This document shows positions 52,905-63,930 of a DNA stretch of 64,000 nt, one piece after another (position 1 is the stretch's first letter; each line of letters starts with the position of its first letter). The notes under the pieces were generated by a model, which did not search any database, had not been told where the DNA came from, and saw nothing but the letters and a program-made list of their open reading frames with translations. Where the stretch lies: NCBI GenBank assembly GCA_022495005.1, contig JAGYXB010000061.1, positions 1,364,001 to 1,428,000 of the forward strand, read 5' to 3'. Origin of the DNA: Rhyacophila brunnea (Eukaryota > Arthropoda > Insecta > Trichoptera > Rhyacophilidae). Made by a program: the position numbers and the translations under genes.

Positions 52905-54495
52905 TACTGCAATTCTATAACATTTTCTACAAGGAACAGTTATTAATATTATTTAATTATCTGTCAATATTAATTAATATCTACCTATAAAATATTTAAA
53001 AGGTAAAATAAGCTGAAATTATGTTAATAATTGAGCAATTGATTATATTATATTATTTATGATATCTGTCTGTTTCTTCTTAGTCTTTGAATTTTAACAG
53101 TTCAATTAAAATATATATCATTAAAAAAACATTCGTCTACAGTTTTAATGGCGGCAGTAAATTCAAAATGATAAATTGCCTTATTTTTTGTACATAAAAT
53201 ATATGAAATACAATAAAACAATAGTTAATTACGCTCGTTAAAATTTGATGGCTTTTATGTAGTTAACGTAATTTTTAAAATTTTAAATAATCGGGCTTAT
53301 GTTAGTTAGGTTATAGGTAGGTAGACGTACTTCGTACAATACCTACAGCATTGCGATGGTTCCAAATGAAAAGCTCTCTCCAAGGCTTACGCAGGATTTC
53401 ATAGTTTGTAGAGAAATGACACACACCTAATAATGATATATATGTAGTTGTCTACCTATATCTACCAACGACAATATTTTGGATCTCAATGAAGCGCCCA
53501 TAACACTAGCCAAAGCGTGGACCGTCGTTTATGCGCATCTCTCTTTTGGACATGACAGAAGAAAACCTATGTACTGAAAGAAAATTCTTAACATAATAAT
53601 ACCAAGGCCGACTATATACACACCGTGTCACTGAATTATGAATTACGACGGTAGTTCTAGTTATTTATTATCTTTAAATGCAATGCGGTATGTAACCTGT
53701 TCGCAATAAATAAAGATCTTTAATCTCATATTTCATTCAAAATATTACAATTTATTTCAATATGGAACAATCATAGTTGTATATAAACAGTTTTCCATCT
53801 TGTGGTCGAAGTATGAGCAATAACTAACACTAACTACCGTCGATGTTTATAGTTTCGTGTCATTATATAAGATACATCATTATAATATATAAGTCTTTTA
53901 AGCCGAATTAATACAATTTAACAATCTACGGACATACTGATCACAAATTAATTGACGAATTAAATTTATAAATATTTCAGAAGGTTTGTGATGATTTAGA
54001 TTTTTATATTAAATGTTATTTTAGTAATGTTAATAAATCATAAATTTCACTATACTTGGATTACCTGTACATTTGCTATACAATTACCTATATGAAAATA
54101 TTATTTCAGTGCCAAGCATAAATTATAACTATCAATAAATACATACAAAACAATATAATACCACCTGGAAAAGTTCTTATTAGGAAATGAATGCATTTTA
54201 AAGTAGCTTAAACGCAATTATGAATGTAAACAATAAAAAAATAAACTTTCATAAAGCTCGATTCATTAAATTAGTAGATATGTATATGTTAATAAATGTA
54301 TACAGTGATTTTAAAAACCTGACGTAATTTAGTGAAAATAAATAAGGCCACCTAAAATTAAAAAACGATATTATTTTAATTTTTCACTGTTATGTTGATG
54401 GAAAGACATAATGGTAAATACAACTGAAAATATCTATAAGAATGAATATTGCTTGTTTTAAAAATTATAAATAAAATGTGGTAAAAGTACAAAGT
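52905..54495. other. AT-rich stretch, no gene recognised
   Basis: A GC-richer patch at 53485-53560 has no frame with a recognisable motif. No shared repeat was seen. Confidence 0.35.
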
Positions 54496-54499
54496 ATTA

Positions 54500-54604
54500 T
54501 TCGACGCTTACATTCAGATGGTGCTGCTTTACGGTAGTGAATCATGGCACCTTACGAAGGCTCAGTATTAAGCACTAAGAGACGACGTTGGATTCCGGCG
54601 TCCT
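54500..54604 (+). pseudogene. RTE/Jockey-type reverse transcriptase sliver
   Basis: FDAYIQMVLLYGSESWHLTK followed by AQY, a stop and ALRDDVGFRRP matches the post-thumb segment LLYGSExWxLTKAQ of insect LINE ORF2 proteins. The DNA for the last part, GATTCCGGCGTCCT, also occurs in the fragment 27704-27938. The copy appears to have lost the stretch between these two motifs. Only 35 codons remain. Confidence 0.5.
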
Positions 54605-54609
54605 AAATA

Positions 54610-56140
54610 CTATCTATATCTTAGACTATAGATACATCTAGACGCCACCCATTGCATTGCTAAATGAAGCTGCGTGCCGTGCGTTTGGTTTGTGGGCAAG
54701 CGAACGCATTCGTACACATGTTTGAGACCATTTTGCCCAAAGTGCTCGCACTAGACGCTCAGAATTAAAATATAATTTTCTATTTTTTTACGTCATATAG
54801 TATTTTTAAGCTAAGTTTTTAAGCGGATGCAACCATTAGGTAAAGATATCCATAATTTAAGTTATTGTAAAGAAACACTAGGTCACTGATATTAAAATAT
54901 ATAATAATATACAAATAAATTATCACTAAAATGTATCAACTTACCTACCATCTTCTTGCTTATCAGTACCGTTACCACATTTTAATACAACACACAGAAC
55001 CATCTTTTCTACTTAATTAACTAAAAATATTTACCACTGACTTTATGTTTAACACAAAAAATATCAATTTTAGCAACACGCGCTCGCAGGTTATCGACGC
55101 TTAGCTATGCAACAAAATCATCTCACACATCTGTAAACCTTTTATCTTACTCTAGCGCGTGTCGCAGAGATTATAAGAAAATGTATCAAATATTTAAAAT
55201 AGCTCGAACTGTCAATATTTATATTTACAGATAAATCTTTTTGTAGAGGTTACATCATTATATAAATGTAATTCATTTTAATTTACAGCATTCCACAATA
55301 TTGAAGCGTTAAAAACTGACATTTTCTATAACATGCGTTTTTTCTAAGGATATCAATTTTATTTATCCCTTCAACATACATATCTTGAATTTATTGGTAA
55401 TATAATTATATTTCGAAGATATCAAGACGTGCGTGCTTTAATTGCTCGAAGCTCAGTAGGGGGAACCACTAAAAATAATAATTAGTGGATGTTATTTTTA
55501 TTATTTTCATATAAATTGTTTTTTAGTTACGCCTATTTGCACATGATTAGTTGTTTTCATTATTTTTTGTGGAATATAAACGGTGCGTAGAAAAAAATGT
55601 AACTTATAGCAGTGTTTCTTAAGCCGCGGTACGCGTACCGCTAGCGATACATATTGTGACAACCTGGGAGTAAAAAGGTCTCCCCACCGAACCCCTGGTT
55701 TTCGAACGCCTCTTCTTTCGTCTTGTTCGAATTTCGTGGATCCCACAAAAGAGTGGGTAGATACATATCTTGAAAAATATTTCAAACTTCTTTAATACAG
55801 TGGCTATTCGATATCATTAGCATGTTATTTAAATGTGGTAACTGTAAAGCAATTATCTAGTCAGCAGTCAATGTGTAAGCGTCCAATCCTATGTGTTTAC
55901 GGAAGATTGATTTTACAGGTATAGCAAAAGTTACCACCTGTCTCGGTAGGTATATTATTAATAAAGTAATAAAGCACTGAAACACACACAGGGTGTGAAG
56001 GTACTAAATTACGGAATAATTGAAAACGTGCTTATTAGAATATAATATATGCTGGAACGACATTTTTTTCATATTCTTCTGAGTGTAGCTGATCATGACG
56101 AGTTGAAGACTTTGAGATGTGACCATCAGGCTCGTACACA
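54610..56140. other. AT-rich stretch with one hAT-like terminus
   Basis: CAGTGTTTCTTAAGCCGCGG at 55610, followed by TACGCGTACCGCTAGCG, is a familiar hAT 5' end pattern. No matching right end was found. A 92-codon minus frame (55507-55785) crosses it and is likely chance. Confidence 0.35.
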
Positions 56141-56148
56141 GATTATTC

Positions 56149-56350
56149 TCAAAATTTGTTTGCCGCTGGTTTCCTATAAACAGTATAAACCGGCAAGAAA
56201 CGTGTTTTATTTATGAATGAATTTTATCTCAGTACTATACGACCCAAGGAGGATGGACGGTCTTTAATATACCACCATATATTTCCGATACAACATTTCG
56301 CGGTGAAGTGTGATACGGCGAACTGCATATGTACAAATTTCCGGACACGC
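56149..56350 (-). mobile_element. family-D repeat, copy 3 (partial)
   Basis: The minus strand reads CGTGTCCGGAAATTTGTACA, GCAGTTCGCCGTATCACACT, TTGTATCGGAAATATATGG and the AAATAAAACACGTTTCTTGC block, ending in CCAGCGGCAAACAAATTTTG. The copy stops before the TTAGG position. Confidence 0.6.
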
Positions 56351-56394
56351 GAATAACTAGGGGCTCAGATGAGTGGAAGGAGGTAGGGTAGGCT

Positions 56395-56430
56395 TCCATC
56401 CAACAGTGGATTGACCCCGGCTGATGATGA
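56395..56430 (+). pseudogene. LINE 3' end tag (QQWID)
   Basis: TCCATCCAACAGTGGATTGA encodes SIQQWID and is followed by GGCTGATGATGATAA. It resembles the tag at 42012-42048. The preceding GGAAGGAGGTAGGGTAGGCT gives KEVG(stop)A, a decayed form of the usual WRxxxGEAF. Confidence 0.4.
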
Positions 56431-56814
56431 TAACAAGTATATTGTTAATAATATTATGTAAACATAATGTGTGGTGAATATTTTCTATGAAAATGACTTG
56501 CCGTAACAGCTGTTCAAATTTGACCATGGGCCAACAGACATAAAAGAAAGATCTAATTACAGAAATTCAATTGATTGCATGAATATGATTTTTTTTCATT
56601 ATTATTTTTCCGAGACTCGAGAGGAATTCAGGCCATTCATAAAAGGTTATGAATGAAAAGCAAGGTGTACAACCGGCAAATAATTTTATTTTTATATATA
56701 GTGTTGTTTGTTATTGTTTGGTACACTGGACTTATCCAACTGAATACTGAAGTATTATAAACTGGTCTTAAAGAAAAACATATATAATACATAATATCAT
56801 AATACGTTATAAAT

Positions 56815-56915
56815 ATCAATATCCGAAGCGATTTCATTAAACATGGTTATTGCCCTCCCAATTGGCATCACTAATCTCAGGTTAGTTCTGCACCTTGGGA
56901 CATATACTGGGTCAT
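56815..56915 (-). pseudogene. Jockey/CR1-like LINE fragment
   Basis: The minus strand encodes RCRTNLRLVMPIGRAITMFN followed by EIASDIDIY, nearly the same as the copies at 32426-33045 and 62174-62590. About 100 bp of coding sequence only. Confidence 0.65.
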
Positions 56916-56930
56916 CATACGGTAGTACCC

Positions 56931-57079
56931 AAACGACCATAGAGACGACCTAAAACCCGTTGGATAGACGAGCTCGTAGAGTTTGGTGGATGTACATGGC
57001 AGCGAATAACTAGGAACCAAGAATAGCGAAGGGAGCTAGGAGAGGCTTTCATCCTGCTGAAAATGATGATATATCATTG
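56931..57079 (+). pseudogene. C-terminal fragment of a non-LTR reverse transcriptase
   Basis: One plus frame reads KRP, stop, RRPKTRWIDELVEFGGCTWQ, then RITRNQE, stop, RRELGEAFI. This is the last part of a LINE ORF2 (KRxRGRPxTRWxDxL, then W, RNRExWRxLGEAF). Both stops are TAG at positions where CAG, CGG or TGG would be expected. No other shift is seen in the first 40 codons. It lies directly next to the minus-strand Jockey/CR1-like fragment. Confidence 0.6.
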
Positions 57080-57441
57080 ACAGAATTTGCAAACACATTA
57101 ATAATATTACAATATAAAGAATTGAATTAATGACTAACTGTGTTTTTTTATATGTAATATAGTGCTTTTATTTGCCTACCTATCTTACCTACATATTATT
57201 ATGTACAGCAGTACAGCCAGATGATATGAAAAGTTAAAACCTGGGTACGCAAACGTAACCAATTTTTATGGCATCTGAAAATGTAACTTTAGCTCTGTCA
57301 CAACTGTACGTAAAATACGGTAGAGCCTGACGATACCTAAAGACCCGGGGTGCATAAAAGAATCAACAATATGAAAGTTTGCAAAATTCATGTAAATTTT
57401 AATTACTTATACGAGTATATAATTTGATTAAGTTTAAAATT

Positions 57442-57710
57442 CAAATTTATTAATGTTACATAGATTGAACATGACAAATTATAAATTCAAAACGCTCACG
57501 ACATGACATAAAGTGGGTGTTAACAATTTTCAAATAAAAATACAGGGTAGTATGAGTAAATAATACAATAATAAAATAAGAAACCTAAAAGTACATGGAA
57601 ACACAGAGAGTGAACTAGGCTGATAGACCCTATATTATAAACATATAAAACAACGTCCACCTAAATTTACCCTCGCGTAAGTGGAATATATCAATATCCG
57701 AAGCAATGAT
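57442..57710 (-). pseudogene. Jockey/CR1-like LINE 3' end, decayed
   Basis: The minus strand gives TTGCTTCGGATATTGATATA, TTCCACTTACGCGAGGGTAA and ATTTAGGTGGACGTTGTTTT (the conserved RWTLFYKF segment). The 3' UTR with TGTCATGTCGTGAGCGTTTT and ATTTATAATTTGTCATGTTC follows. Confidence 0.65.
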
Positions 57711-57719
57711 TCGGATAAG

Positions 57720-58015
57720 TAAGTTTACAATGTAAACCGGTGGCTATCTTTTTTTTCAATTAATTATATTTATTATTAATACTATCGACAGAGAGTACTT
57801 GATGGAATTTGAATTTAAATTCTAATGAATTTAAATTTTGTACTATTCCATTTGGATTCCATCAGTGTGTATTCAACCTGATATGCCTATTCTTCCATGA
57901 AACCAGATTCTGATGACCTGGGTAGGTATGACAGAGCTACAGCATGATCGTACGATCTAGGAAGACGCAAGAAGTTGGAGATATACAAGGATTATATCGT
58001 GGAGGCACCACCAGA
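57720..58015. other. short AT-rich stretch, nothing recognised
   Basis: 57795-57870 contains TGGAATTTGAATTTAAATTC and a later TTTGGATTCCATCA, a loose palindrome. No gene was seen. Confidence 0.35.
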
Positions 58016-58023
58016 TGTTCATA

Positions 58024-58638
58024 CAGTGACGTCCCTAGACAAAATAACGCCCCTAGGCAGCGCCAAAATGCAGCACTATTTTTTTTACACAGTATTTTTT
58101 ATCATCCTTTCGTGACTCCAATATTCTAAGAAATGTGTTAGATACATTACTAAGAAAATATACACCACTAAATTTAATTTAAATGCACTCTCTACTTCAA
58201 CAGACAATATTACGAGACCACGGTTTCAGATAACTACATTTAAAAATAACACCTGATAACATTCAAAACTCGTGAGTGACTAGCAAAAATATTTGGATAA
58301 AATAATTAGGTACCTACTTAAGTAATAATTCAAATATAATTCGCAAATCTGCACGTATCATTGCTGGTCAAGAAGAGCGTGACGTCCAAAGACAACTTAA
58401 GTAAACTAGACATCGCGAACGATACAGTCCTGTTAAACCTTTTATGTTAATTGATACATTTTGTTTCCAACCAGTGAGCTGAATTTTTTAATGGGAATGT
58501 ATTTCTGGTATTACTAAGTTTATGTACCTACCTATTTCTACATATAGGCACCTAATGATTTTCCTCGAATTGCCGCCTTTCGAGTAACTGCCGCCCCCAA
58601 GCGACGCTCAATCTGTCTACCCTCACGTGACGTCACTG
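58024..58638 (+). mobile_element. hAT-B element, copy 2 (615 bp)
   Basis: CAGTGACGTCCCTAGAC (left) and CACGTGACGTCACTG (right) are inverted. The flanks TGTTCATA (58016-58023) and TGTCCATA (58639-58646) match 7 of 8. GC-rich subterminal words (AATAACGCCCCTAG, ATTGCCGCCTTTCG) match the copy at 19891-20988. It is non-coding. Confidence 0.78.
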
Positions 58639-58649
58639 TGTCCATAATA

Positions 58650-59235
58650 TAGAAGAAACGGACATCTACTAAGAAAAAGATAGGAAAATATTTTTTGTAG
58701 TAATTGTAACCTAAAAATACACCAAATCTGAAGCAATCGTCTTGAAAAATAATAAATATTCTGTTTTTGTTGTGGTTTTTAATCTCTTTATAAGGGATTC
58801 GAGGGGTAGTTTTTAAGATGCAATATGTCGCTCTATAAAACACAAAACTCCAGAGCCCAACAGATGCCAACCGATCGGAATAATATCTGGGCTATGATGA
58901 TTTTTAAGGACATCCTGCGGAAGTGACGAGGTTTTTTCGGAATCCATTCAGTGACACTAAAAAGCACAGACCCGCTGAGGCATATGGCATTATTATTCCT
59001 CTTATTATTTTACCTTTTTCAATTTTGCGTGCGGATTTTTTTTAACTTAACCTTTGTGATTTTGAGGCGTTTTGTTGAAAAATCGCTATTCACTATTTTA
59101 TCTACTTGGCGAGGCCTAAGATTTTTTTAAAATATACTCCAAGAATTATTACGCAAAAATTTTCAAGAATTCATCCAGGGTTTAGAGATTTATTTTACCA
59201 CTTTCAGTACAGCTAATTCAGTACAGAGTCTAAAT
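58650..59235. other. non-repetitive stretch, no gene recognised
   Basis: No repeat, tRNA box or protein-like frame was recognised. Confidence 0.35.
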
Positions 59236-59237
59236 GG

Positions 59238-59707
59238 TCATATTAAGCCTCTTCCTTTGACAAAATATTTTAACTTGTAAATAACTAACTCCCTATTTAT
59301 TTTTAAAGTAATCTGCCAAATATTTTGCACTTTTTCGTCAATCAGGATATTCTGCGTGCCAATAGTTGAGGTTATACACGGTTCAACAATTCGTTCGCGT
59401 GACAAATGTGGTACATCTGCCATAATTTTACCACCAATAACCTAAACAAAAATAAATAGCGTCACATTCCTTCCATCTATCGCTAGCTGCATGTCAACTG
59501 CAATGTGTAAATCGCTGTTGTAGCACCTTTGCAGGGTAACACGCGGTTGGCAACGGCGACAGAATTCATGAGTGTGGACTGTAAAGTATCGCAGTCTTGG
59601 GTGGCACCTGGAAGACTTGTCCAATGTTCAAGCGAAGTAGTATGCCTATTCGTGTTTAAATTTGTCACCGACTGACGTGTTAACTCTAGTATCTGTGACG
59701 CGGTCAT
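59238..59707 (-). CDS. GC-richer segment with several open minus frames, unidentified
   Basis: 59440-59707 is near 48% GC, unlike both flanks. Frame 1 (ATG at 59707) gives 74 codons beginning MTASQILELTRQSVTNLN. Frame 2 (ATG at 59624) gives 60 codons and contains HIAVDMQLAIDGRNVTLFIF. Then TTTTTGTTTAG, a plausible acceptor, precedes a third frame (ATG at 59423) beginning MADVPHLSRERIVEP and containing QNILIDEKVQNIWQ. I cannot assign a family. An exon pair or a decayed transposon gene are both possible. Confidence 0.22.
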
Positions 59708-59714
59708 ATCAGTG

Positions 59715-60800
59715 TATCCCTATCATTCAGCGAAGACATCGATTTTCAAAGCTCAGAAGGCGAGACCTTTGGGCATTGGTAAGATACAACATATCACAGC
59801 ACACTTAGTAAACCCCAAATCGATGCAAATACTATACTAGCTGGTACTTATTATCGAATAAGCTAGAAAAAAAATGTATTTCAGATTATTTGTTGAGTAA
59901 ATTTAATGAAACTTGTGTTGTGAGATTTATTTTTCAAAGTCGCACTGAGAAAATTAATATTACAAACCTTATAGAAGTTTTATTTTTCTACGAGTATCAT
60001 CATTAATTAAATGTTTCGTCATGCAAAATCACAATAAATATAAATTGTAGGTACGTCTTGCATCCTGTATATTGTGTCTATCAGTTATCCCTATCATTGA
60101 CATTTAAGCACTTTGACGACATCTATCCCATCACGTACATTCATCTTCTTCCCAATCCCTTGCCTATAGATTTAATTTGCTGTCTTTAATATGCCTTTTT
60201 ATCCTACTAGAAATTTTTTGATCTCTCTTATGAAACACTGAGGTTAAAAGTTTTTAAAATAAATAATAGCACTCATTAAGCCATAACCATTTAGAAGAAA
60301 AATATACATTTTAACTTATGCTTATAATAAAACTATTATTTAAAAATATTTATAATTGAATGCTCACTATTTAATATGGACGTCTTACTTGCGAAGCAAC
60401 TCCGCCAATGTCTTTCGAGCGGAAGTTTTTTTGATATTTTTTTCTTTAAATAGTTCATTTTGCATTTTAAATGAACAGGAAACCAATAAAACGCTGAATG
60501 AAATCTCGCCAAATGATATGCGCTCCCTTATTGTTCGCGTTTTTATTCTATTTTTACCTTGTTTCCTACGTTATTTTTTAATTCATTGATGAAAGTTAAT
60601 GAATAAAAATCGTTTTTGAAAGACCTATTAATTAATTATACTATGTATTATTTTTTCTATTAAATACCGTTTCCAGAATTTGAAATAAAATCAGAATTCA
60701 GAACATTAAAACAAACAATGGTCACAAAATCGTAGTCATAATACCAGGTTATAGTGTAACTGGCAAGGCAATAGCTTCTATGTACCCTGGCTGAAACTAC
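59715..60800. other. AT-rich stretch, no gene recognised
   Basis: The 77-codon frame 60356-60589 is AT-biased and shows no domain. Confidence 0.35.
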
Positions 60801-60803
60801 TCC

Positions 60804-61424
60804 GGAGAAGGCATCTTCTTATTGTGCCATCCCCTAGCGGAGGTCGGCCACCATCAAGGCGATCTTATCTTTGTCGTCTGCTACCCCACAGTTCAGTGGA
60901 GCTGCACTCGTACCAATCACGGAGGTTCTTAAGCCACTAAATGCGGCGCCGTCCTCTGCTACGCTTCCCATTGATCTTTCCTTGAATGACAAGTTGGGGA
61001 ATGCTGTATTTTTATCCTCTCATAATGTGGCCGAGGTACTGTAGTTTCCTGGTTTTCATACTAGGTAGAACACCTCGGTCATTACCGATTCGATTGAGAA
61101 CTTCAACATTTGTCACCCGGTCAGTCCAAGGAATTTTGAGGATGCGTCTATACAGCCACATCTCGAAAGCTTCAAGTCTCCGTGACATCTCTTGGTTTAG
61201 CGCCCATACTTCCATACCATAGAAAATAATTGAGAGAACATAACAACGTACCATACGCAGTTTCAGACCTAGGTTAAGATCTCGATTGCTAAGGAGGCGC
61301 CTCATTTTGAGAAAGGCGCTCCTTGCGATCTCAATTCTAGTTTTTATTTCCTGAGACTGGTCCCATTTCTCATTGACCCATGTACCTAAATATTTATAAT
61401 GGGTCATATAATGGGAGAAGGCAT
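60804..61424 (-). mobile_element. 5'-truncated RTE-like LINE insertion with 11-bp target duplication
   Basis: GGAGAAGGCAT occurs at 60804-60814 and 61414-61424, an exact 11-bp duplication around a 599-bp insertion (60815-61413) on the minus strand. It is a different subfamily from the copy at 51564-52406. It is truncated further 3', past the YADD box. Confidence 0.85.
60850..61413 (-). pseudogene. RTE-like reverse transcriptase C-terminus with two stops
   Basis: The minus frame reads YKYLGTWVNEKWDQSQEIKT, RIEIARSAFLKMRRLL, LRMVRCYVLSIIFYGMEVWA, LEAFEMWLYRRILKIPWTDR, LQYLGHIMRG, a stop, KYSIPQLVIQGKINGKRSRG, RRRI, a stop, then WLKNLRDWYECSSTELW. Each stop looks like one point change (TAA where GAA is expected, TAG where TCG is expected). 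The plus-strand frame 60986-61222 is a shadow. The order of motifs equals the copy at 51565-52380, with roughly half the residues identical by eye. The catalytic YADD part is not included. Confidence 0.82.
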
Positions 61425-61429
61425 GCATG

Positions 61430-61985
61430 AGTCTTATAGAATCATAAAATATGTAGAACTATCCATTATTCATCGTTTCGAAAAAATGTATAAACACGTT
61501 TTGTTGGTTTTTTTTCTACTTTTAGAAATCAGAAATTTAAGTAAGAATGTCAGAATAATGATTGCTGTACGTAATTAAATATACATGTTTTTAAAGTGGA
61601 GAGTTCTACATTTTATACTCATGAGTGGATAGTTACACTTAATATCTTTATTACCAAGGCTGTGCAAAGTTCTGTGACATGTTACATGACTCCACGATGA
61701 CGTAGCGGTCTGAATCTCACCACACTCGCAAAGGAGGGACTCTTTTAAGCCCTACTTATGCATCATAATATTAAAAGCACATCTGTATGGCCACACCGGA
61801 TTCGGTTGTCATAAAAAGACAATATTGGCTGAACTGATATAAAACCTGAAAATTGTAACAATATCGCCATGCCTTCAGAGTAATAAGAATTTTACAATCA
61901 AAATGTCATTGGTACACTTATAATCAGCCCACAAATATTTTAAAGAAATCAACACAGTCAAGATACTGAACATAATATTGCAGTG
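61430..61985. other. AT-rich stretch, nothing recognised
   Basis: No gene or shared repeat was seen. Confidence 0.4.
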
Positions 61986-61989
61986 TCAT

Positions 61990-62935
61990 TCAATTCAATT
62001 CATTTTTTTTTTTAACATATTGTGGACATTACAAATTATAAGTTTAAGACGTTCACAACATGACATTTAGAAACAAAGTTATATAAATATAACAGTATTA
62101 CTTTAAAAAAGAGATAGATCAGTAGATAAATTAGATAGGTACAAGGAAGTACACCGGATGAGTTAAGACGACCCTATTTTAAGAATTTATAAAACAGCGT
62201 CCACCTAAACTCATTCTCACGTTGATGGAATATATCAACACCCGAAGCAATTTCGTTGAACATAGTTATCGCCCTCCCAATTTGCATTACCAGTGGCAGG
62301 TTGGTTCTGCACCTTGGGAGAATAAACAAATGATGGTCTCTATTTCTAAGATAGTTATCAGGGACACACAGGTCAACACTGCCCAGAATGGCAGAGTTCC
62401 CATTTATACCTCGTATAAGTCTAAAAAAATACGTAGCTACATAAAGATTTTTTCTAAATTGCAGTCTGCAGTATGTAAGCATGCCTAAAAAAAAGTCAGT
62501 TGGATAAAGCCACGGATAGTATCCATACAACCTCAAGTAAAGGAGTCTCAAGAATTTCTTCTGTACCCTTTCCACCATAAATAAGGCCATACTTCAACTG
62601 ATGTGGTGCCCAAACAATAGACCCACTCTCAAGTCTGCTTCGAACTAAAGAATTATTTTTTTTTTCGACCATGTCCGATCCTGATAGGATCATATGGGCC
62701 TCCACAGAGTGGAAGTTTGTATTGACAGATTTTGTTTTTTTATGAGAAATGGATGTCAACCACTTGCTCAACCTATTCACACACAAATTGAAAAACAATA
62801 TGTGTACTTGCCAGACCCAGGATTCGAACCTGGGACCCACGGCTTTATAGTCCAACGCTTATGCCGCACGGCCACCGTGGGCGTCGAAAGAATTAAATAA
62901 AAGTTTTCAATATATGTTTTTCACTAAGTTACAGT
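61990..62935 (-). pseudogene. Jockey/CR1-like LINE reverse transcriptase C-terminus and 3' UTR, broken by SINE-1
   Basis: On the minus strand the tail (poly-T at about 62004-62013) and 3' UTR are followed by the ORF end (stop near 62174). The main frame 62590-62174 contains MVERVQKKFLRLLYLRLYGY, YPWLYPTDFFLGMLTYCRLQ and DLCVPDNYLRNRDHHLF, ending EFRWTLFYKFLK. Upstream, in a shifted frame, SLVRSRLESGSIVWAPHQLK is the classic LVRSxLEYxSxVWxPxQ motif after the RT thumb. A SINE-1 (62656-62886) interrupts the ORF just 5' of it. A further 40 bp (ILKTF-like) lie beyond. It is 5' truncated and frameshifted. Confidence 0.78.
62647..62895 (-). repeat. SINE-1 inserted in the LINE, 9-bp target duplication
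   Basis: AAAGAATTA at 62647-62655 and 62887-62895 flank the SINE-1. Its poly-A (poly-T here) is at 62656-62665, and its B box GGTTCGAATCC lies in a clean T-arm. The head ends CCCACGGTGGCC. The insertion splits the SLVRSRLE region of the LINE ORF, so it post-dates it. Confidence 0.88.
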
Positions 62936-62950
62936 CTACTACTAGTCTAC

Positions 62951-63560
62951 ACCGTGTCCGAAAATTTAAACTTATGCAGTTGGCCGTATCACAGTGTACT
63001 GTTAGGCATAAAGTCCACTAAAGCGGGCTTGCGGGGCGCTCGCGCATATTCTATGTGAATCATCGAAAATACAACGTAATCAAATACGCCAGCGCACACT
63101 GGATTTGACGACGCATTGTGCCCGCCCGCCCCATGAGTCATCGTTGTGTGGCTTCTCAGCGGCACGATTTAACAAAAATACAACGTAGTTCATTCATTGA
63201 ACACGGCAAACAAAATCACGCTCCTGGAAGCGTCGTCGATAGACGGGCGAGAAGGCATTATTTAATAACAGTGAACTCTTTGTTTAGTTATTGCGTGTTC
63301 GATATTTCGCTGGTAGAATGATGTCATCGTGAATATTAATTACAAGCCCCGAGAAATTTAATAATATTTTTATTGCTTTGTTATGAGAGACGCTGATAAT
63401 AATAATTATTTTGTGCTTCTTGAGCCCCTTATTACATAGGTGAAGGGTAATGCGCGGGTGGGAGGGGGCCTACTTCGTAGAGAGCGCACCGAGCGCCGCT
63501 TTGGTGGGCTTTATGCCTTAGACGTTGATGTCTAAATAAAACGCTTAAAAATAAATAATA
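62951..63560 (+). mobile_element. family-D repeat, copy 4, split by a TTA-type element
   Basis: The left part, ACCGTGTCCGAAAATTTAAA and GCAGTTGGCCGTATCACAG (62951-63001), and the right part, GATGTCTAAATAAAACGC (63527-63544), are family-D blocks normally about 120 bp apart. The Harbinger-like element fills the gap. The right end beyond 63560 is lost. Confidence 0.6.
63005..63517. mobile_element. Harbinger-like miniature element (513 bp), TTA target
   Basis: GGCATAAAGTCCACTAAAGC on the left is mirrored by GCTTTGGTGGGCTTTATGCC on the right (about 20 of 23 positions). TTA flanks both ends (63002-63004, 63518-63520). A 3-bp TTA target with GG...CC ends is the signature of PIF/Harbinger elements. 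The interior is GC-rich with several CG-rich words (GCGCTCGCGC, GAGCGCCGC) and has no transposase. The 67-codon frame inside has no recognised motif. Confidence 0.72.
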
Positions 63561-63858
63561 AAAAACACCGGAATATAAGGGAAAGTCAGAAGAAAATAAT
63601 AATATGTAGGTAAGTAAATTAGAAATATATATGTATATATATAACGATATACAGTTCTGAATTATTCAAAAGTTGGTTAGCTACATATCAAATATCTGAT
63701 GATGATAACAGCGTTATTATCAAATTAATGTTTTATTCGGTATATAATAAAATTGGAACATTACTGTGAAATACTCTCGAATAACGCGTCATTTTTTGAT
63801 CTCAATCCTATACGGCAGTCTTTTTTCCGGTACGATTCTCACGATGAATTGCGATACG

Positions 63859-63930
63859 GCCAGACCCAGGATTCGAACCTGAGACCCACGGCGTGATAGT
63901 CAAACGCTTAAGCCGCGCGGCCATCATGGG
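63859..63930 (-). repeat. SINE-1 head only
   Basis: The minus strand reads CCCATGATGGCCGCGCGGCT, TAAGCGTTTGACTATCACGC and a T-arm with the B box GGTTCGAATCC. The SINE body is absent, so the copy is 3' truncated, next to a segment resembling 9800-9895. Confidence 0.7.
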
